In this document: one piece after another, positions 16,134-24,837 of the stretch
How the letters are laid out: each line of letters starts with the position of its first letter
How positions within the stretch are numbered: the stretch's first letter is position 1
Assembly (NCBI GenBank): GCA_016794425.1
Contig: JAEUHR010000021.1
Location: 59,099-123,098 of the forward strand
Length of the DNA: 64,000 bases
Direction: 5' to 3'
Source of the DNA: Planctomycetota bacterium
Lineage (GTDB): Bacteria; Planctomycetota; UBA1135; UBA2386
Position numbers and translations under genes: made by a program
Notes under the pieces: generated by a model
Told to the model about the DNA's origin: nothing
Seen by the model: the letters and a program-made list of their open reading frames with translations, nothing else
The model's database searches: none

Positions 16134-17021
16134 TCAGCCGCCCTCCCCGAACGCCGGCGCGCGGCGCAGGCACAGACCGCCGAGCACGGTGCGGAGGCGC
16201 GCCGCCTTGCCGAGCTTGGTCGCGCCGCCGAGCACGTCGTGGTCGACCGCGCGGATGCGGCGCAGCACCGCCGCGGCGCCGCGCAGGATCGCGCGCAGCT
16301 CGCAGCGCAGCCGCCCGCGCACGCGGTCGACCAGCGGCCAGCCGGCCGCGAACTCGGCGCCGATGCGCTGCGCCCAGTGCCGCACCAGCGCGCGCACCGC
16401 CGGCGACGCCGACCCGGCGCGCAGCTGCGCCTCGTCGACGCCGAACCGCCGCAGGTCCTCCTGCGGGAAGTAGATCCGGTCGCGTTCGCGCAGGTCGCTG
16501 CCGAGGTCCTGCAGGTGGTTCAGCAGCTGCAGCGCCGTGCAGATGCGGTCCGACAGCGCATCGAGGTCGGCCGAGCGGTGGCCGCAGACGCGCAGCACCA
16601 GCCGGCCGACCGGGTCGGCGGAGCGGCTGCAGTAGTCGAACAGACCGGGCTCGTCGTAGCGGTTCTGTTCGAGGTCCTGCGCGAACGCGTCCAGCAGATC
16701 GGTGAACAGCTCGACCTCGAGCTGCCGCGCGCGGATCGACGCGCGCAGATCGGCGAACAGCGGCACGTCGGCGGCCTCGCTGCGCACGTGGCGCAGGAAC
16801 TCGGTGCGGAACGCCTGCAGCGCTGCCGCGTCGCGCCGTTCGTCGGCGAGGTCGTCGGCCGTGCGCGCGAACGCGTAGATGCGCCGCAGGTGCAGCCGCG
16901 CGTCGCGCGGCAGCAGCCACGAGCCGACCGGGAAGTTCTCGTAGTGGCGCTGCGCGAGCGCGAGGTAGGCGCGCGGGTCGTGCAGCGAGCGGTCGGCGGG
17001 TGCGGGCGAAGGGGAGGACAC
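16134..17021 (-). CDS. hpnC: Hydroxysqualene synthase HpnC
   Basis: About 295 residues from a GTG at 17019-17021; an ATG at 17130-17132 would add 37 residues lacking family character and would abut the divergent gene, so I prefer the GTG. Squalene/phytoene-synthase fold with YAFARTADDLADE (first Asp-rich motif) and LLNHLQDLGSDLRERDRIYFP (second motif and Y-F/L-P). HpnC converts presqualene diphosphate to hydroxysqualene. It is the first gene of the hpnCDE operon; the ~115-bp gap to the divergent gene at 17138 should contain both promoters. Confidence 0.88.
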   Translation of the reverse strand: MSSPSPAPADRSLHDPRAYLALAQRHYENFPVGSWLLPRDARLHLRRIYAFARTADDLADERRDAAALQAFRTEFLRHVRSEAADVPLFADLRASIRARQLEVELFTDLLDAFAQDLEQNRYDEPGLFDYCSRSADPVGRLVLRVCGHRSADLDALSDRICTALQLLNHLQDLGSDLRERDRIYFPQEDLRRFGVDEAQLRAGSASPAVRALVRHWAQRIGAEFAAGWPLVDRVRGRLRCELRAILRGAAAVLRRIRAVDHDVLGGATKLGKAARLRTVLGGLCLRRAPAFGEGG

Positions 17022-17137
17022 GAACGATCGGCGGCGCACGTTAGCGGTTTCGCGGCGGATTCGTGAGATCGCTGCGACCGCGGCGCCCGTCCGCGCCACT
17101 ACACGGTCGGCGCTTTCGCCGAGAAGGAGCAAACCAG

Positions 17138-17653
17138 ATGGAGATCGACTTCGACGCCTCGGACCGCGTGTCCGACTTCGTCACCGTGCCCGCCGGAACC
17201 TACGTCTGCCGCGTCGCCGAGGTCCGCCCCGGCGCGACGCGCGCCGGCGACGAACGCTGGTCGCTGCGGCTGGTCGTGGCCGAGGGCCAGCACACGGGCA
17301 AGCAGGCGGCGTGGGACAGCCTCGTGTTCAGTTCGCGCGGCCGTGCGCGGGCCCGGCTCGTGCTGCAGGCGCTCGGCCTGCCGGCGGCGGGCAAGGTGCA
17401 GATCGAGCCGCGGGATCTCGAAGGCCGCAGCGCGCTGGTCGAGGTCCGGCCGGCCGAGTACCAGAGCCCGTCGGGCGACGTCGTGCGCCGCAACGAGGTG
17501 CCCTACGACGGCTTCCGCGCCGTGCCCGCCGCCGACGCGCCGGCCGGCGACGCACCGCCGAGCCGCCGTGCGGACGCGGCCGACGGGCCGGGTCGAACGC
17601 CGCGGCGCCGTGCCGCCGCACCGGGGCCCGACGACGACGGCGTGCCGTTTTGA
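17138..17653 (+). CDS. DUF669-like single-strand-DNA-binding-type protein with SSB-like C-terminal tip
   Basis: 171 residues; AAGGAG at 17124-17129 fixes the ATG. The N-terminal ~125 residues (VTVPAGTYVCRV, a WSLRLVV strand, GQHTGKQAAWDSLVF) fit the DUF669 family, which is mostly known from phages and predicted single-strand-DNA-binding folds. A disordered Pro/Arg/Asp linker follows, and the last seven residues are DDDGVPF, close to the DDDIPF acidic tip by which SSB recruits replication and repair proteins. It is therefore probably an accessory SSB-like protein (inference). ligA lies 2.4 kb downstream on the same strand. Confidence 0.72.
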   Translation: MEIDFDASDRVSDFVTVPAGTYVCRVAEVRPGATRAGDERWSLRLVVAEGQHTGKQAAWDSLVFSSRGRARARLVLQALGLPAAGKVQIEPRDLEGRSALVEVRPAEYQSPSGDVVRRNEVPYDGFRAVPAADAPAGDAPPSRRADAADGPGRTPRRRAAAPGPDDDGVPF

Positions 17654-17734
17654 CGCCCGGCGGGCACCGCTCGGGCGGCAACCGCGTATCCTCGCCGCCT
17701 GTCTGCCCTTACCCCCCGAAAGGAGAACCATGCC

Positions 17735-18607
17735 ATGCGCGTCGCCGCATTCCCGATCGCCGCTCTCGTGACTGCCACCTTGGCCCTGCCAGCGCGGGCC
17801 CAGGAGGGCAGTTGGCTCACCGACTTCGAGGCCGCCAAGGCCGCCGCCAAGAAGGACAACAAGCTGATCCTGGCCGACTTCACCGGCAGTGACTGGTGCG
17901 GCTGGTGCATCAAGCTGAAGCAGGAGGTGTTCGACACCGAGGAGTTCCAGAAGTGGGCGCCGGAGAAGGTCGTGCTGCTCGAGCTCGACTTCCCGCGCAA
18001 GAAGGAGCTGCCGGCCGAACTGAAGGCGCAGAACGACAAGCTCCGCCAGCAGTACGGCATCAAGGGCTACCCGACGATCCTGCTGCTCGACGCCGAGGGC
18101 AAGCAGGTCGGCAAGCTCGGCTACGTGAAGGGCGGACCGCAGAAGTGGATCGAGACCGCCGAACAGCAGATGGGCGGCGGCGACGCGGCCGAAGGCGCCT
18201 GGATGACCGACTTCAAGGCCGCGCAGGCGCGCGCCAAGAAGGAGAAGAAGCCGATCCTCGTCGACTTCACCGGCAGCGACTGGTGCGGCTGGTGCATCAA
18301 GCTGAAGGACGAGGTGTTCAACAAGCCGGAGTTCCTCGAGTGGGCGCAGGACAACGTGATCCTGGTCGAACTCGACTACCCGAAGAACAAGCCGCAGAGC
18401 GAGGAGCTGAAGAAGCAGAACGAGCAGCTCGCCAAGGAGTACCGGATCGAGGGCTACCCGACGATCCTGTTCCTCGACGCGGCCGGCAAGAAGCTCGACC
18501 AGTCGGGCTACCTGGAAGGCGGCCCCGAGGCCTGGATCGCCGACGCCGAGAAGAAGCTCGGCATCAAGGGCAAGAAGAAGAAGAAGGCCAAGAAGGACGA
18601 CAAGTAG
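17735..18607 (+). CDS. Exported protein with two tandem thioredoxin-like domains
   Basis: 290 residues. AGGAG (17721-17725) precedes the ATG; the signal peptide ends near ALPARAQE. Two near-duplicate thioredoxin-like domains follow (about 27-145 and 153-275), each with a full CGWC active site (C55/C58 and C184/C187) in the context F-T-G-S-D-W-C-G-W-C-I-K-L-K, and a G-Y-P-T-I-L cis-Pro segment. The C-terminus is a run of Lys residues. It would be a periplasmic thiol oxidoreductase; it could work with the DsbD at 50.4-52.8 kb, which supplies reducing power to such proteins (inference). Confidence 0.9.
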   Translation: MRVAAFPIAALVTATLALPARAQEGSWLTDFEAAKAAAKKDNKLILADFTGSDWCGWCIKLKQEVFDTEEFQKWAPEKVVLLELDFPRKKELPAELKAQNDKLRQQYGIKGYPTILLLDAEGKQVGKLGYVKGGPQKWIETAEQQMGGGDAAEGAWMTDFKAAQARAKKEKKPILVDFTGSDWCGWCIKLKDEVFNKPEFLEWAQDNVILVELDYPKNKPQSEELKKQNEQLAKEYRIEGYPTILFLDAAGKKLDQSGYLEGGPEAWIADAEKKLGIKGKKKKKAKKDDK

Positions 18608-18727
18608 TCGTCCCGCCGCCGCGACCCGCGGGTCGCGGTGCGCCGGAACCACCGCTCGCACCGGCCGCTCGCGGCACGGTGCGACGCGGCACCAAGGCGG
18701 CCGCTCGGATGTGCCGATGAACGGCGA

Positions 18728-20017
18728 ATGCAGTTCCCGGCAAGCGCCGCCAACTCGCTGATCGAGGGCTACTGCGACGACTTCGTGTCGCTCGCGGCGA
18801 CGCTGGCGCAGACGCTCGAGCAGGTGTCGATGCGCGGCATCAACTTCGGCTCGAGCCGGCCGGCCCTCGAGCGCATCGAGCGCGGCATGCGCGAACTGTC
18901 CGAAGCGATCCACGAACTGCTGGAGCGCGGCCAGGTCTCGACCGAGTTCGAGAGCGTGCTCGGCCGCACCAAGGCGAAGCCCGAAGCGGCCGCCACCAAC
19001 CCGGACGACGAGGACGGCTTGTTCGGGCCGGCGCCGGTCGCACCGCCGGCAGCGGGCGCGCCGAAGCCGCCCGCGCCGCCGCCCGCGGCACCCGCGCCGA
19101 CCCGGCTCGCGATGACCTCGGCCCCGGCGAACACCAGCCCGCGCACGCCGCTCGGCGCTGCCGCGCCGCGGCTCGGCAGCGCGCGGCCGGCGCCGGCGCC
19201 GGCACGCGCCGTGGCCGCCCCGCCGCCACCGGCACCCGCACCGGTCGCACCGTCGCCGCGCGCCGCGCCGCCCGCCGCGGCGCCGGCGCCGACCGTGGCC
19301 CAGGCCGCACCACCGCCGGCCACGCCGCCACCGCCGCCGCCGCCACCGGCACCGCCAGCCTCGGCACCACCCGCCGCACCACCCGCGACCGCGACCACCC
19401 CACCGCCGCCCGCCGCCGCCCGTTCGATCGGCGCCGCGTCGCCGACGCGCACGGCCCGGCCCGCGCAGCCGCCGAACCGCCCGCCGGCCGCCGCCCCCGT
19501 CTCCGCGTCGGCGGCGACGCCGCGCCCGTCGCCGAGCGGCACGCTGAAGGGCACCAACCAGTCGATGCCGCTGCTGTCGGTGTTCCAGTTCCTCGGCCGC
19601 ATGCGCAAGAGCGGCACCGTGCACGTGCAGATCGAGGACGAGACGCTGGCGTTCGAGTTCGTCGGCGGCTGCATCGAGTTCACGGCGACCAACAAGTGCC
19701 CGGTCACCGAGCGGCTCGGCGAACTGCTGGTCGAGCTGAACTTCACGACGCGCGAGGCGCTGGCTCCGCTGCTGGCCAAGGTCGGCGTCTCCTCGGCGCA
19801 CCGACTCGGCCACCTCGTGATCGAGTCCACGCTGTGCAGCAACGGCCAGGTGCTCGAAGCCCTCGAGCTGCAGGTCAAGCGGCGCTTCCAGCGCGCCTGC
19901 ACCGACGCCCAGGCCAGCTACGAATTCGAGGAAGGCCGCCGCCTGCCCGGCGACGGCCGCATCCGCATCACGCCGTTCGAGCTGTCGTTCGAGCCCGGTC
20001 GCACGACGCCGCGCTGA
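18728..20017 (+). CDS. DUF4388 (PatA-type) protein with a long Pro/Ala linker
   Basis: About 429 residues. An N-terminal helical region (~1-90) is followed by a very long, low-complexity Ala/Pro linker (~110-275) and a C-terminal DUF4388 domain (~280-429: GTLKGTNQSMPLLSVFQFL, R-K-S-G-T-V-H-V, then a helical tail). DUF4388 proteins are implicated in signalling and in type IV pilus/gliding-related systems, but the exact function is open. A second DUF4388 protein is at 23780-24607. The linker suggests that two folded ends are tethered flexibly. No good ribosome-binding site was seen, so the start is less certain than the domain. Confidence 0.82.
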   Translation: MQFPASAANSLIEGYCDDFVSLAATLAQTLEQVSMRGINFGSSRPALERIERGMRELSEAIHELLERGQVSTEFESVLGRTKAKPEAAATNPDDEDGLFGPAPVAPPAAGAPKPPAPPPAAPAPTRLAMTSAPANTSPRTPLGAAAPRLGSARPAPAPARAVAAPPPPAPAPVAPSPRAAPPAAAPAPTVAQAAPPPATPPPPPPPPAPPASAPPAAPPATATTPPPPAAARSIGAASPTRTARPAQPPNRPPAAAPVSASAATPRPSPSGTLKGTNQSMPLLSVFQFLGRMRKSGTVHVQIEDETLAFEFVGGCIEFTATNKCPVTERLGELLVELNFTTREALAPLLAKVGVSSAHRLGHLVIESTLCSNGQVLEALELQVKRRFQRACTDAQASYEFEEGRRLPGDGRIRITPFELSFEPGRTTPR

Positions 20018-20095
20018 CGCACGCCGCGGCCCGCGCGCGCCGCATGCTTGACCGCCACAGGGACGCCGACTAGGACCGTCCGCCGAGGACGCTCC

Positions 20096-22108
20096 GTGAC
20101 CGTTCGCAAGCAACTCGCCGAGCTGCGCACGCAGATCCGCCAGGCGGACGACCAGTACTACAACCGCGGCCACAGCGACCTCAGCGACGCCGATTACGAC
20201 GTGCTGTTCGCCGAGCTGCGCCGGCTCGAGGCCGAGCACCCGGAGCTGGTCACGCCCGACTCGCCGACCCAGCGCGTCGGCGCGCCGCTGCCGAAGGGCG
20301 GTGCGTTCGCGACCGCGCCGCACCTGTCGCCGATGGGCAGCATCGAGTCGCTGACCTCGGCCGACGCGACGCGCGAGTTCGTGCAGCGCGCGCGCAAGCT
20401 GCTGGGCCTCGCCGCCGACGCCGAGCTGGCATGGTTCTGCGAACCGAAGCTCGACGGCACCAGCGCCAACCTGATCTACGAGCACGGCGCGCTGGTGCGC
20501 GGCCTGTCGCGCGGCGACGGCGAGCAGGGCGAGGACCTGACGCAGAACCTGCGCACGATCCGCAACCTGCCGCTGCGGCTGCAGGGCGACGGCCCGTTCC
20601 CGGCGCGCATCGAGATCCGCGGCGAGGTGCTGCTCGGCAAGGCCGGCTTCGCGCGGCTGCAGGCGCGCGAGGAGACCAGCAGCGAAGGCACGTTCCGCAA
20701 CGCCCGCAACACGGTCGCCGGCACGCTGAAGCTGCTCGACCCGCGACTCGTGCAACGGCGGCCGCTCGACTTCCTGGCGTTCGGCATCGGCCACGCCGAC
20801 GGCATCGCGTTCGCGACGCACGGCGAACTGCGGCAGCAGCTGGCGCGCTGGGGCTTCACGGTCGCCGAGCCGGCCGAACGGGCCGCCGACGTCGACGCGG
20901 TGGTCGCGTTCCACGACCGCCTCGAAGCCGGCCGCGACGCGCTGCCGTACGAACTCGACGGCATCGTCGCCAAGGTCGACCGGCTCGACCTGCAGCAGCA
21001 GCTCGGCCGCACCGCGCGCACGCCGCGCTGGGCGCTGGCGTTCAAGTTCGCGCCGCGGCTCGCGACCACGCGCGTGCTGGCGATCGGCGCGCAGGTCGGT
21101 CGCACCGGTGCGGTCACGCCGGTCGCGCACGTCGAGCCGGTCGAACTGGCCGGCGTCACGGTGCGCAACGCGTCGCTGCACAACTGGGCGCTGCTGGCCG
21201 AACGCGACGTGCGCGAGGGCGACGTCGTCGAGATCCAGCGCGCCGGCGACGTGATCCCCGAGATCGTGCGCGTGTTCGTCGACCAGCGCCGCGCCGACTC
21301 GCGCCCGACCGAGCCGCCGACGCGCTGCCCGACCTGCGGCGGCGAACTGCACGCCGAGGGCAAGTTCCTCTACTGCATCGACCTCGATTGCCGCGACCAG
21401 CTGCGCGGCCGCATCGTGCACCTGGCCGGCCGCCGCGCGTTCGACATCGAAGGGCTCGGGCCCAAACAGGTCGACCAGCTCGTGCAGGCCGGCATCGTGC
21501 GCTCGCTCGAGGACGTGTTCGCGCTGCCGCAGCGGCGCGATGCGGTGCTGGCGCTCGAGCGCTGGGGCGAACGCAGCTTCGACAACCTCGCGGCGCAGAT
21601 CGAACGCTGCCGGCGGCCGACGCTGGCGCGCTTCCTGCACGGCATCGGCATCCCGCACGTCGGCGAACAGACCGCGAAGGACCTCGCCGCGCACTTCGGT
21701 TCGCTCGGCCGGCTCGCGGCAGCCACGGCCGAACAGCTGATCGAGGTCGACGGCGTCGGCGACGAGGTCGCGTCGGCGATCGTCGACTTCTTCCGCAGCC
21801 CGCGCAACCAGGCGACGCTGCAGGCGCTCGCCGCGGCCGGCGTCGAGCCGCAGACGACCGCCGGCGTCGACCTGGGACCGCTGTCCGGCCGCACATTCGT
21901 GTTCACCGGCGGGCTCGCGACGATGTCGCGCGACGAAGCGAAGGCGCGCGTCGAAGCGCTCGGCGCGCGCACCGCCGGCAGCATCGGCAAGAAGGTCACC
22001 GACGTCGTCGCCGGCAGCGACGCCGGCAGCAAGCTCGACAAGGCGCGGCAGCTCGGACTGCGCATCCTCGACGAGGCGGCGTTCGCGGCGCTGCTGGCGG
22101 CCCCGTGA
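20096..22108 (+). CDS. ligA: NAD-dependent DNA ligase LigA
   Basis: About 670 residues from a GTG at 20096. Ia domain (Y-Y-N-R-G-H at 21-26), adenylation domain with K118 in E-P-K-L-D-G, and the R-G-D-G-E-Q-G-E-D-L-T-Q-N-L-R-T-I motif; OB fold; four-Cys zinc finger (CPTC ... YCIDLDC); helix-hairpin-helix repeats; and a C-terminal BRCT domain (G-R-T-F-V-F-T-G-G-L). Joins nicked DNA in replication and repair. The residues after KLDG (T-S-A-N) and the H-L-S-P-M-G-S segment are somewhat divergent from typical LigA, but all domains are present. Confidence 0.96.
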   Translation: MTVRKQLAELRTQIRQADDQYYNRGHSDLSDADYDVLFAELRRLEAEHPELVTPDSPTQRVGAPLPKGGAFATAPHLSPMGSIESLTSADATREFVQRARKLLGLAADAELAWFCEPKLDGTSANLIYEHGALVRGLSRGDGEQGEDLTQNLRTIRNLPLRLQGDGPFPARIEIRGEVLLGKAGFARLQAREETSSEGTFRNARNTVAGTLKLLDPRLVQRRPLDFLAFGIGHADGIAFATHGELRQQLARWGFTVAEPAERAADVDAVVAFHDRLEAGRDALPYELDGIVAKVDRLDLQQQLGRTARTPRWALAFKFAPRLATTRVLAIGAQVGRTGAVTPVAHVEPVELAGVTVRNASLHNWALLAERDVREGDVVEIQRAGDVIPEIVRVFVDQRRADSRPTEPPTRCPTCGGELHAEGKFLYCIDLDCRDQLRGRIVHLAGRRAFDIEGLGPKQVDQLVQAGIVRSLEDVFALPQRRDAVLALERWGERSFDNLAAQIERCRRPTLARFLHGIGIPHVGEQTAKDLAAHFGSLGRLAAATAEQLIEVDGVGDEVASAIVDFFRSPRNQATLQALAAAGVEPQTTAGVDLGPLSGRTFVFTGGLATMSRDEAKARVEALGARTAGSIGKKVTDVVAGSDAGSKLDKARQLGLRILDEAAFAALLAAP

Positions 22109-22206
22109 ACGCGACCGGCCGCCACGCACTGCGGATCGTCGCGCTCGGCCTGGCACTCGGCCTCGTGCTCTACGTCGCGTACCTGGCGCTCGGGGCGTTC
22201 GCGTGA
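22105..22206 (+). CDS. 33-aa single-pass membrane protein
   Basis: A GTG at 22105 overlaps the ligA stop (GTGA) and the ORF ends GCG-TGA at 22204-22206, with the next gene's GTG at 22203 overlapping that stop in turn (GTGA). The peptide is M-N-A-T-G-R-H followed by one hydrophobic helix (ALRIVALGLALGLVLYVAY and on). Double GTGA overlap with both neighbours is strong evidence that it is translated and coupled. Function unknown; it may tether or modulate a neighbour. Confidence 0.55.
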   Translation: MNATGRHALRIVALGLALGLVLYVAYLALGAFA

Positions 22207-23774
22207 GCGCCGAAGCGCTGCTCGCCGAGCTGCGCGACCCCGCCTGCTACCCGCACGCGCCGGCCGCGGTGCAGCTCGTGCAGACGCACCTGTCGGTCGT
22301 CTGCCTCGCCGGCGACCTCGTCTACAAACTGAAGAAGGCGCGGCGCCTGCCGTTCGTCGACTTCTCGACGCTGGCCGCGCGGCGCGCGACCTGCCGCGAC
22401 GAAGTGCGGCTGAACCGCCGGCTGTGCGCCGACGTCTACCTCGGCACCGCGGCGCTGCGCCGCGACGCCGGCGGCGCCCTGCGCTTCGCGGCGATCGGCG
22501 ACGACGACGGCCCCGACGACCTCGACACCGCGGTCGTGATGCGGCGCCTGCCGGCCGATCGCATGCTCGACCGGCTGGTGCACGAACGCCGCGCGACGAC
22601 GGCCGAGATCGAACGGCTCGCGCGCCACCTAGCGGCGTTCCACGCCGGCGCCGACCGCGGCCCGGCGGTGCTGGCGGCCGGCGATCCGCTGCGGCTGCAG
22701 GGCTTCGCGGCGGCGAACTTCCGCGAGCTCGCCGCGGTGCCGGACCACGGCCTGCCGGCGGCGCTGCTGCAGCGCGTCGCGGCCGCCAGCGCCGAGGACT
22801 TCGCGCGGCTGCTGCCTCTGCTGCAGCGGCGCGCGGCCGCCGGGCGCGTCGTCGACGGCCACGGCGACCTGCACGCGCGCAACGTCTGCCTGGTCGAACC
22901 GCCGGTGGTCTACGACTGCATCGAGTTCGAGCCGGCGTTCCGCTGCGGCGACGTCGCGACCGAGAACGCGTTCCTGGTGATGGACCTGCGCCACCGCCAC
23001 GCGCCCGACCTGGCCGCCGTGTGGACCGCGGCCTACGTGGCCGCGAGCGGCGACACCGAACAGCCGGCGCTGCTGCCGCCGCTGGTCGCCTACCGGGCGA
23101 TGGTGCGCGCGAAGGTCGCCGCGCTCGCCGCCGCCGAGCCCGAACTGCCGGCCGACGACCGCGCCGCGGCGCGCCGCTCCGCGCACCGCCACCTGTGGCT
23201 CGCGGCGGCGGCGTCGCTGGAGGCGCGCGGCCCCCGGTGGCTGGTCGTCTGCGGGCCGCCGGCGAGCGGCAAGAGCAGCCTGTGCACAGCGCTGGTCGAC
23301 GTCGCGCACTGGCCGCACTTCGCGACCGACGTCGTGCGCAAGCAGCTGGCCGGGCTGCCGCCGGCGGCCACCGCCGGCGGCGAGCACTACACGGCGGCCG
23401 CCTCGCAGCGCACCTACGACGAACTGCTGCGCCGCGCCGCCGCCGCGACCGCGGCCGGCGCGCCGGTCGTGCTGCTGGACGGCAACTTCCCGACCGCGGC
23501 CCTGCGCGCTGCGGCCGCCGCGGCGGCGCGGGCCGCCGGGGCGCGGCTGCAGGTCGCGTTCGTCGCCGTCGACGCGGCGACCGCGGCCGCGCGCGCGGCG
23601 CGGCGCACCGCCGACCCGGACCGCGTCAGCGACGCCGACGCGGCCGTGACCGCGCGGCTGCACGCGGCGTTCGCGCCGCCGACGGCCGGCGAAGGCCTGG
23701 CGCTGGTGCAACTCGACGGCGCGCAGCCGACCGAAGCCCTCGCGGCGCACCTGCTCGGCGCCCTGCTGGCCTGA
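22203..23774 (+). CDS. Bifunctional phosphotransferase-like / P-loop ATPase-kinase protein
   Basis: 523 residues. The N-terminal ~330 residues have an aminoglycoside-phosphotransferase (APH) fold: VDGHGDLHARN is the catalytic H-x-D-x-x-x-x-N loop, and VYDCIEFEP the metal-binding motif. The C-terminal ~175 residues are a nucleotide-kinase-like domain with Walker A G-P-P-A-S-G-K-S and a later L-L-D-G-N-F Walker-B-like strand. The combination is a known family of unassigned role (APH plus zeta-toxin/gluconate-kinase-like AAA_33). Part of the ligA run, coupled by GTGA to the 33-aa ORF. Confidence 0.85.
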   Translation: MSAEALLAELRDPACYPHAPAAVQLVQTHLSVVCLAGDLVYKLKKARRLPFVDFSTLAARRATCRDEVRLNRRLCADVYLGTAALRRDAGGALRFAAIGDDDGPDDLDTAVVMRRLPADRMLDRLVHERRATTAEIERLARHLAAFHAGADRGPAVLAAGDPLRLQGFAAANFRELAAVPDHGLPAALLQRVAAASAEDFARLLPLLQRRAAAGRVVDGHGDLHARNVCLVEPPVVYDCIEFEPAFRCGDVATENAFLVMDLRHRHAPDLAAVWTAAYVAASGDTEQPALLPPLVAYRAMVRAKVAALAAAEPELPADDRAAARRSAHRHLWLAAAASLEARGPRWLVVCGPPASGKSSLCTALVDVAHWPHFATDVVRKQLAGLPPAATAGGEHYTAAASQRTYDELLRRAAAATAAGAPVVLLDGNFPTAALRAAAAAAARAAGARLQVAFVAVDAATAAARAARRTADPDRVSDADAAVTARLHAAFAPPTAGEGLALVQLDGAQPTEALAAHLLGALLA

Positions 23775-23779
23775 CGCGG

Positions 23780-24607
23780 TCAGCCGCCGAGGATCGAGTC
23801 GAGCTGGCTGCGCGTCTCGTTCGCGACCGCGGTCGCGCCGGCGCCGTCGAAGTCGGACTGGTCGCGCTGCCGCGCGGCCTCCAGCAGCAGGTGCGTCGTG
23901 TTGACGGTCGTGCGCTGCGCGATGTTGCTGATGCTGCCGTCGACGAACGTCCAGCGCGCATGCGGCAGCGCGAACGCGAGGTCGAAGATCTTCTGCACCT
24001 GCACGTCGAGCGCCGCGCGCAGGTCCGACTCGGTGACCGTCGAGCTGAGCACCAGATGGTTGCCGAGCAGCTGCTTGGCCTCGCCGCTCTCCTCGAGGCA
24101 CTGCTGCAGCTGTTCCTCGGTCAGCTTGTTCTGCGCGATCAGGATCGTGCCGAGCCGCAGGTTTGGGTCCTGCTGGTTCGTGATCGCGTGCACGATCTTG
24201 CCCTCCTGGAACTCGAACACGAACATCGACTCGCCGGCATGCAGCGCCAGCGTGCCGGTCTTGCGCAGCGAGCTCAGCATGCCGACCAGGTCGGGGACCT
24301 CCAGCACGTCGGTCGTGCCGCGCATGCCGCCGGGCTCGTGGCCCTCGCGCCGACGTTCGGCCACCGGTTCGCTGCCGCGGCGCACGCCGATGTGGCTGTC
24401 GAGTTCGGCGGCGAGCTCGGCGACCTGCCGCAGCTGCCAGCGCAGTTCGGCCGTCGACGCGATCAGCTCCGCCATCGCGGTCAGGCCACCATGGAGACAA
24501 CTGCGCTTGATGCTGCTGATCGCCTCCTCGACGGCGAACGCGCGCGTCTCCAGCGACCGCAGACTGGCGTAGGCGCGCAGCTGGGCTTCGGGATTCAGTG
24601 CAAGCAT
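23780..24607 (-). CDS. DUF4388 (PatA-type) protein
   Basis: 275 residues. The N-terminal helical region (1-85) is followed by a DUF4388 domain (~95-240: VPDLVGMLSSLRKTGTLAL, VFEFQEGKIVHAITNQ, RLGTILIAQNKLTEEQLQQ, then a long helix). Same domain as the 18728 gene but without its Pro linker, so the two are probably distant paralogues or partners. It converges on the ATPase gene with 5 bp between stops. Upstream on its strand lie three small hairpins (listed separately). Confidence 0.82.
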   Translation of the reverse strand: MLALNPEAQLRAYASLRSLETRAFAVEEAISSIKRSCLHGGLTAMAELIASTAELRWQLRQVAELAAELDSHIGVRRGSEPVAERRREGHEPGGMRGTTDVLEVPDLVGMLSSLRKTGTLALHAGESMFVFEFQEGKIVHAITNQQDPNLRLGTILIAQNKLTEEQLQQCLEESGEAKQLLGNHLVLSSTVTESDLRAALDVQVQKIFDLAFALPHARWTFVDGSISNIAQRTTVNTTHLLLEAARQRDQSDFDGAGATAVANETRSQLDSILGG

Positions 24608-24616
24608 GTGAGGTAA

Positions 24617-24682
24617 CCCGGTGAGTCCGGGGGCTATCGGCCGTTCGGCCCGATGCCGATCGGCTGCAGCCGGGTTTTCCCG
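24617..24682 (-). promoter_or_regulatory. Structured leader of the DUF4388 gene
   Basis: On the minus strand, upstream of the DUF4388 ATG at 24607, three hairpins occur in tandem: CGGG-AAAA-CCCG (24671-24682), ATCGG-...-CGAT closing on GCC-GAAC-GGC (24636-24654), and CCCGG-ACTCA-CCGGG (24617-24631) just 9 nt before the start codon. Such structure would hide or expose the start region. I could not match it to a riboswitch class. The ribosome-binding site is not obvious, so the leader could control translation. Confidence 0.3.
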
Positions 24683-24837
24683 CTGTGGAACGGCACGCAG
24701 CCCCGATCACCCCGCATCGGCCCATGGCATGGCCACGCTGGCGTCTGGCGGGGCTGCCGCGCGAACGGCCGTGCGCACACGGCACCCGTGGTCGCACTTG
24801 ATCCTTGCCATCGGCGTTCTGATGATCGGCGCCGCCG

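Noticed and set aside
19020..19530. Very GC-rich repetitive stretch that could be taken for a tandem repeat array
   Set aside because: It encodes the Ala/Pro linker of the DUF4388 protein; the repetition is codon-level (GCG/CCG), without a fixed repeat unit.
17099..22156. A 1685-codon minus-strand frame opposite ligA, DUF4388 and thioredoxin genes
   Set aside because: Antisense shadow of well-supported plus-strand genes, with low-complexity composition.
24608..24837. Cyclic-di-GMP (GEMM) riboswitch upstream of the DUF4388 gene
   Set aside because: A terminal GGGTTACC and a GGGAAAACCC segment are reminiscent of it, but the conserved GCAAAGCC core and tetraloop-receptor layout are not found; kept only as a structured leader.
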